DNA of 9,921 bases from Opitutaceae bacterium. Lineage in GTDB: Bacteria; Verrucomicrobiota; Verrucomicrobiia; Opitutales; Opitutaceae. The notes under the pieces were generated by a model, which saw only the letters and a list, made by a program, of their open reading frames with translations, was not told the origin of the DNA and ran no database searches. Of this stretch, positions 6,510 through 9,921 are shown piece by piece. The stretch covers positions 1 to 9,921 of the forward strand of contig PMSP01000378.1 in NCBI GenBank assembly GCA_003168315.1. Reading direction: 5' to 3'. Position numbers and translations under genes: made by a program. Positions within the stretch are counted from its first letter, which is position 1. Every line of letters begins with the position of its first letter.

Positions 6510-6589
6510 GGCCGCCGCGTAGAGAAGCCGGCCGGCGCCAGGCCGCCCGTCTCGGGGGCGCGCGCAGTGTAGGCGATGGACGAGGGCAT
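6510..6589 (-). other. Displaced 5' end of the DoxX-like gene (frameshift candidate)
   Basis: On the minus strand ATG 6589-6587 opens a frame reading MPSSIAYTARAPETGGLAPA with almost every third codon base G or C, as in real genes here. It would join naturally to the GRLLYAAAM codons of the DoxX frame if one base were restored in the tandem GCCGGCCGGC tract at 6527-6536. This suggests a single-base deletion, a sequencing error, or a programmed -1 shift. The 89 bp between 6590 and the end of the next gene show nothing else. Confidence 0.5.
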
Positions 6590-6678
6590 CACCCGGGATA
6601 ACACCGGAAACGGAGGGCTCCCTTCACATCTCCGGGCCCCGCGCTGAACCCTATGGGCGAAACAGGGACCCGGGCATC

Positions 6679-9222
6679 TCACTGCTCCTCGTAAACCTCG
6701 ATCAGGGAGACACCCGTGGCTCCGTTCAGCCCGGTGACCTCGGCCGTGTAGGCGCCGGGCGGGAGGGTGACGAGGAGCGCGCAATCGGGACTTGCCGGGT
6801 CGGTCCATGCGAACGCGCCCGCCGCCGCGGCCGCGGCCGAGATCTCCGGGTCACCGCCCCAGTCGTCATTGCTTGCAAGGAGCGCATTGCCCGCCGGCGC
6901 GACGCTGTAGAGCTGGAGCTCGGGGTCGGAAAGCGCGCCGGGGATCCCAAACTGCTCCAGCGCCGGGCCTGACGCGCGGATGAGGACCGTCTTCGATGTG
7001 GATCCACTGATCGTGAAACCGGCGATCAGCAGGCCGCCGCCGGACCCCACGGTCGCCCGCGCCGATACGTTGACGAGGTGCGGCGATGACGGCGTGAATG
7101 TCCCCGCCGGGGTGTTGTCGTAGACCTCGGCCAGCGCGACGCCCGTGTCGCCGGACACCCCTGACACGACGGCCGTGTAGGCCCCCGGGGCCAGCGTCTG
7201 GACGAGCGCCGAGTCCAGGCTCGCCGGGTCCGTCCAGGCGAAGGCGCCGGTGGCCGTCGCCGCGCTGGAAATCGCCGCGTCGCCGTCCCATCCCTCATCG
7301 CTCGCAAGGAGGTTGCTTCCCGAATCGAAGAGCTGCAGTCCGGGGTCGGGCAGGATTCCGGAGACGCCGAACGGGGCGAGGGCGGGACCGGATGCCCGGA
7401 CTAGCAGGGGTTCCAGGCCCGAGGCGCCGGCGCCGCCGATTGCGAACCCGGCAATGAGGACATTCGCACCGGTCCCGACCTGCGCGCGGCAGGATACATT
7501 GGTCAGCCGGCCGACGTCGGACGTGGAGCTTGTCGCGAGGGTCGCGGCCGAGCTTGTCGCCGATCCCGAGACATTTGAGACCGTGCACGTATACGTCCCG
7601 GAGACGTCATCGCCCATGCCGTTGATCTCCAGGTTGGGACCGGTGATCCCCGATATGGCTGCATCGGCGAACCCGATGCCCGGGAGCGGGGTCCCGTTCA
7701 GGGACCAGAGGTAGCTGAGCCCGATGCCGGTCGCCCCGACCCTGAAGACGGCCGTGCCCCCGCTGGCGATCGTCTGCGAGACGGGCTCCGCGGTGATGAC
7801 CGGCGGCGCGGCCGCGAACGGGCCGGCGAGCGTCGCGCTCTGGCCGATCGCCGCTCCGCCCGAGTCCAGGGCGACCACCTGGATGTTTTGGGGCGCCGAG
7901 GGCAGCGAGACCACGGTGTCGAGGCCGTTCCAAGCGACCGAGGCCAGCGAGGCCAGGTCGCCCGCGGCTCCCCCCATCACGTTCCACGTGACGACCTGGG
8001 TCGCGCCGTTCCAGATCGCGTGGACGGTCACGGTGCCGTCGCCGTTCAACGCCGCCGTCACCGTCGGGCTGGTCGTCGGGTTGCCGGTCCAGGGGAAACG
8101 GTAGCCGCGGTAGGAGCCGAATTTGGCCGGCTCGCTCGCGTCAAAGAGGAGCGTCCCGCCGGGGTCGAACTCCGAGAACCGCCCGAGGATGCCCCACTCG
8201 ACGAAGGTGTCGCCGTTGCCGAGGGCCTGCGCGCTCCCCTCGGCGAGGACCGAGAGGGCGTCGGGGTGCTGGATCGACCGCGCGAGGGTCGCCGTCATCG
8301 CGGTGTCGTCGTGGCTGACCCAGATGACCCGCGACGCGGGAAGGACGGGGACGCCGTTCGACTCGTTGTCGAAGATCCGGATCGTGCTCGCGTCGACCGC
8401 CTCGGCGTCGTGCTGCCATGCGAACGGGAGCCCGGGCCCGAGCGCATAGTCACTCTTCTTTCCCCCGAGCCGCCAGATGATGTCCCCCGTGCTGCGGTTC
8501 ACCTTGTAGACGGTCCAGGTGTGCCTCGACGAGATCAGCAGGTTACCGTCGGTGTCCAGGCTCGCGGAGTTGACGTGGAAGTAGTCATAGGCGGCCGTGG
8601 AGCCCGGGGTGTAGGGGAGGTTGCTCTCGGTCAGGGGGACATGGTCCAGGCTGTGCCACTCGAGGAGCACGAGTCCCGTCGCCACGTCGATCTCCTGCAC
8701 GACGCCCTCGAGGATCGGACCGCTCGCCGGGCCGCCGACCGATGTCAGGTCCCCGGTTACCGTGTTGTAGATCGTGATGAGCGCCGTCCCCTCGGGCGTC
8801 AGCTGGAACTCGTGCTGGTCGGCGTCGAGGCCGTTCCCCGCCTGGACGCTCGCGACGACCGTGTACGTGCTGTCGGCGATGTAGTCCGTCGTCGCCCCGA
8901 CGGTCGGGTTCTCGAAGCCGACGCCCTGGGACCAGGTGAGGACCGAGTTGCCCCGGTAGGTCTGCACCCGGAAGTCGGAGGCCAGGCCGCTTCCCGTCAG
9001 CGGCATGAACCAGACCGGGCGCCCCAGGTTGTCGACGATCTCGGGGCCGTTGGCGTAGACCGTCGCGGCCCCGGCCCCGGCGGCCGGGGGTATGAAGATG
9101 TATCCCGGCGCCAGCTGCGCGCCCGATTGAAGGATGGAAACCGGGGGTGGAGCCCCCTGCTGCGCCCCGGCCTCGGCCGCAAGCGAGATGCAGAAGATGA
9201 CGGCTAGGACACGTCCCGCCAT
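6679..9222 (-). CDS. Exported arylsulfotransferase-family (ASST) protein with Ig-like and tandem C-terminal modules
   Basis: The protein has 847 residues from ATG 9222, chosen because it begins a signal peptide (RVLAVIFCISLAAEAGA, cleavage near 20). The open frame upstream to 9507 is not protein-like. Residues 35-380 match the ASST/ASST_2 propeller family: APGYIFIPP (38-46), DQHEFQLTPEGTALITIY (135-152, His137), FHVNSASLDTDGNLLISSRHT (215-235; His216, Arg233, His234), TGDIIWRLGGKKSDY (245-259) and WQHDAEA with FDNES (269-287, His271). Known ASST enzymes move sulfate between phenolic compounds through a sulfated histidine; which histidine serves here is inferred. Residues 385-470 are the β-rich domain (AIWNGATQVVTW) usual after this propeller. 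Residues 473-564 form an Ig-like domain with a single cysteine (C546), and 571-702 and 714-845 are the same tandem module pair as in the NHL protein. The product may be a secreted sulfotransferase or a non-catalytic relative. Confidence 0.87.
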   Translation of the reverse strand: MAGRVLAVIFCISLAAEAGAQQGAPPPVSILQSGAQLAPGYIFIPPAAGAGAATVYANGPEIVDNLGRPVWFMPLTGSGLASDFRVQTYRGNSVLTWSQGVGFENPTVGATTDYIADSTYTVVASVQAGNGLDADQHEFQLTPEGTALITIYNTVTGDLTSVGGPASGPILEGVVQEIDVATGLVLLEWHSLDHVPLTESNLPYTPGSTAAYDYFHVNSASLDTDGNLLISSRHTWTVYKVNRSTGDIIWRLGGKKSDYALGPGLPFAWQHDAEAVDASTIRIFDNESNGVPVLPASRVIWVSHDDTAMTATLARSIQHPDALSVLAEGSAQALGNGDTFVEWGILGRFSEFDPGGTLLFDASEPAKFGSYRGYRFPWTGNPTTSPTVTAALNGDGTVTVHAIWNGATQVVTWNVMGGAAGDLASLASVAWNGLDTVVSLPSAPQNIQVVALDSGGAAIGQSATLAGPFAAAPPVITAEPVSQTIASGGTAVFRVGATGIGLSYLWSLNGTPLPGIGFADAAISGITGPNLEINGMGDDVSGTYTCTVSNVSGSATSSAATLATSSTSDVGRLTNVSCRAQVGTGANVLIAGFAIGGAGASGLEPLLVRASGPALAPFGVSGILPDPGLQLFDSGSNLLASDEGWDGDAAISSAATATGAFAWTDPASLDSALVQTLAPGAYTAVVSGVSGDTGVALAEVYDNTPAGTFTPSSPHLVNVSARATVGSGGGLLIAGFTISGSTSKTVLIRASGPALEQFGIPGALSDPELQLYSVAPAGNALLASNDDWGGDPEISAAAAAAGAFAWTDPASPDCALLVTLPPGAYTAEVTGLNGATGVSLIEVYEEQ
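6688..7512 (-). repeat. Tandem C-terminal module pair, copy in the arylsulfotransferase-family protein
   Basis: Copy 1 (7512-7117) carries SCRAQVGTG, EPLLVRASGPAL, ILPDPGLQL, PGAYTAVVSG and GVALAEVYDNTP. Copy 2 (7083-6688) carries SARATVGSG, TVLIRASGPAL, DPELQLY, PPGAYTAEV and GVSLIEVYE. Each resembles the same-numbered copy of the NHL protein more than it resembles its own neighbour, so the pair was spread as one unit. Confidence 0.85.
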
Positions 9223-9563
9223 GGCGAACGGATGGGATGAAGACGATTCTGCTTCACGTCGAAAGGTCGAATTTGTTTCCGAACTGTTACGGAGACGATG
9301 GAGTCCCGGCGTTGGTTGCGCCTTTTTTTCAGAAAACAAAAAGAAAAGCGTCGCGGTCCAGCCCGATGGAACGGGCCAGGTTCGCCAAGGTCGGCACAAC
9401 CAATAGGTTCCGGCTGCTCCGTTGCGACCCAGGCCCCCGCCTGCTCGTACCGGTTCACCGACACGCTCGTGCGCCCGAAGGTGCGGTAGCTCCCCGCGGC
9501 AAGCCATGCCTCTCGACTCGACCCGAAATAGGCCCCAGTCTCGGGGGCACCATCCGACCCCCC
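9223..9563. other. Divergent intergenic region upstream of the ASST-family and SnoaL-like genes
   Basis: The region has 341 bases between two divergent starts. An AT-rich imperfect hairpin (CGC and a T run at 9319-9330, AAGAAAAGCG at 9341-9350) is the only low-GC element and may mark a promoter area. GCCCC (9532-9536) can pair with GGGGC (9544-9548) just ahead of the SnoaL-like start. The minus strand between 9329 and 9509 looks like a decayed regulator gene (separate entry). I find no clear promoter hexamers for either gene. Confidence 0.45.
9329..9509 (-). pseudogene. Frameshifted remnant of an XRE-type helix-turn-helix gene
   Basis: Two minus-strand frames look protein-like and complement each other. 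From 9509 one reads AWLAAGSYRTFGRTSVSVNR followed by YEQAG, resembling helices 2-3 of an XRE repressor (GRTSVSVNRYE). From about 9400 another frame reads VVPTLANLARSIGLDRDAF and ends at TGA 9329-9331, resembling the closing helices (P-TL-LAR-LGL). Both segments have a very high G or C share at the third codon base, unlike the other frames. The switch lies between about 9412 and 9397. No start codon is seen and the end runs into a T-rich stretch. It may be a degraded gene or chance; I have not compared it with any database. Confidence 0.35.
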
Positions 9564-9921
9564 ATGAAAAAATCGAACAGGATGCTCCGCTCGATCGGCA
9601 CGAGCTGCCTCCTCGCGGGCACCGCGCTCGCGGCCTCCCCGGCCGACGACATGAAGGCGGTGGCGGCCCTGGACACGCAGTTCCAGGCCGCCGTGAAGGC
9701 CAACGACGTCGCGACGATGGACCGGATACTGGCCGACGACATGCTCCTCGTCACCGGCCGGGGGCTCGCGTTCACCAAGTCCCAGCAGCTGGACGAGGCG
9801 CGCCAGAAGTCGACCGTCTACGAGCGGCAGGAGGAGGATGCCGGCACCCAGACGGTGCGGGTCTGGGGCGACACTGCGGTCGTGACGGCTTTCCTCTGGA
9901 TCAAAGGGGTCCGGGACGGCA
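9564..9921 (+). CDS. Exported SnoaL/DUF4440-like protein (3' truncated)
   Basis: The frame from ATG 9564 is open to the end of the window, giving 119 residues. Residues 1-25 (MKKSNRMLRSIGTSCLLAGT, then ALAA) form a typical signal peptide with cleavage before SPADD. The mature part starts with a long helix (MKAVAALDTQFQAAVKANDV) and continues ATMDRILADDMLLVTGRGLA, then FTKSQQLDEAR and VRVWGDTAVVTAFLWIKG. This is the pattern of the NTF2-like SnoaL/DUF4440 fold: a helix, an acidic start of the pocket (LADDMLLV), then a strand with GDTAVVTA. Members are small α+β barrels with varied roles, so none is assigned. The frame is open back to 9366, but the signal peptide fixes this start. The leader is a run of C with no Shine-Dalgarno site. 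Confidence 0.8.
   Translation, partial: MKKSNRMLRSIGTSCLLAGTALAASPADDMKAVAALDTQFQAAVKANDVATMDRILADDMLLVTGRGLAFTKSQQLDEARQKSTVYERQEEDAGTQTVRVWGDTAVVTAFLWIKGVRDG

Noticed and set aside
7888..9207. Plus-strand ORF of 439 codons opposite the ASST-family gene
   Set aside because: It is an Arg/Asp/Val-rich shadow frame without any domain; the minus strand carries clear ASST motifs throughout.
9223..9507. N-terminal extension of the ASST-family protein up to 9507
   Set aside because: The added residues are unlike a conserved domain and would place the signal peptide internally; 9222 directly precedes it.
9366..9563. Longer start of the SnoaL-like gene, since the frame is open from 9366
   Set aside because: The signal peptide starts exactly at 9564 and the upstream codons (RARFAKVGTTNRFR) do not look like part of it.

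Overview
The window looks like a stretch of chromosome from a high-GC Gram-negative bacterium, most likely a member of Verrucomicrobiota close to Opitutaceae. This placement is inferred from gene content and is not proven. The clues are a PadR/PspC gene pair, a secreted xylose-isomerase-like protein, and two large exported proteins. Both exported proteins end in an Ig-like domain followed by a tandem ~130-residue module (SGPALA, PDPELQL, PGAYTA, GVALIEVY) of a kind I associate with that group. Most genes start without a good Shine-Dalgarno sequence.

Layout. 1-272 is the 3' end of a conserved membrane-associated protein cut by the window edge. An AT-rich gap at 273-369 carries a perfect inverted repeat (CTACCTT-N8-AAGGTAG), the best candidate operator in the window. 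It is followed by a PadR regulator (370-726) overlapping by ATGA a PspC-domain membrane protein (723-1931). Next, 45 bp on, is an exported TIM-barrel sugar isomerase/epimerase-like protein (1977-2822). It converges on queF (2838-3206, minus), the queuosine-pathway nitrile reductase. After a 343-bp divergent gap comes an exported protein with a six-bladed NHL-type propeller, an Ig-like domain and the tandem C-terminal module (3550-5763, plus). Its stop overlaps the end of a tandemly duplicated DoxX-like membrane protein (5748-6509, minus), whose first helix appears to be displaced into another frame. An exported arylsulfotransferase-family protein with the same Ig plus tandem C-terminal cassette follows (6679-9222, minus). 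The 341-bp gap after it holds what looks like a frameshifted remnant of an XRE-type helix-turn-helix gene. The window ends inside an exported SnoaL/DUF4440-like protein (9564 to the edge).

How it fits together. PadR and PspC form a regulator/envelope-stress type pair, probably autoregulated through the inverted repeat. The NHL and arylsulfotransferase genes are related only through their C-terminal cassettes, which lie in opposite orientation on either side of the DoxX gene. This suggests a mobile sorting or attachment module added to different exported catalytic or binding domains. I see no phage, transposase, CRISPR, tRNA or rRNA. There is no clear defence or biosynthetic system. The most unusual things here are the shared cassette, the strictly regular propeller, the PadR operator and the two frameshift candidates.
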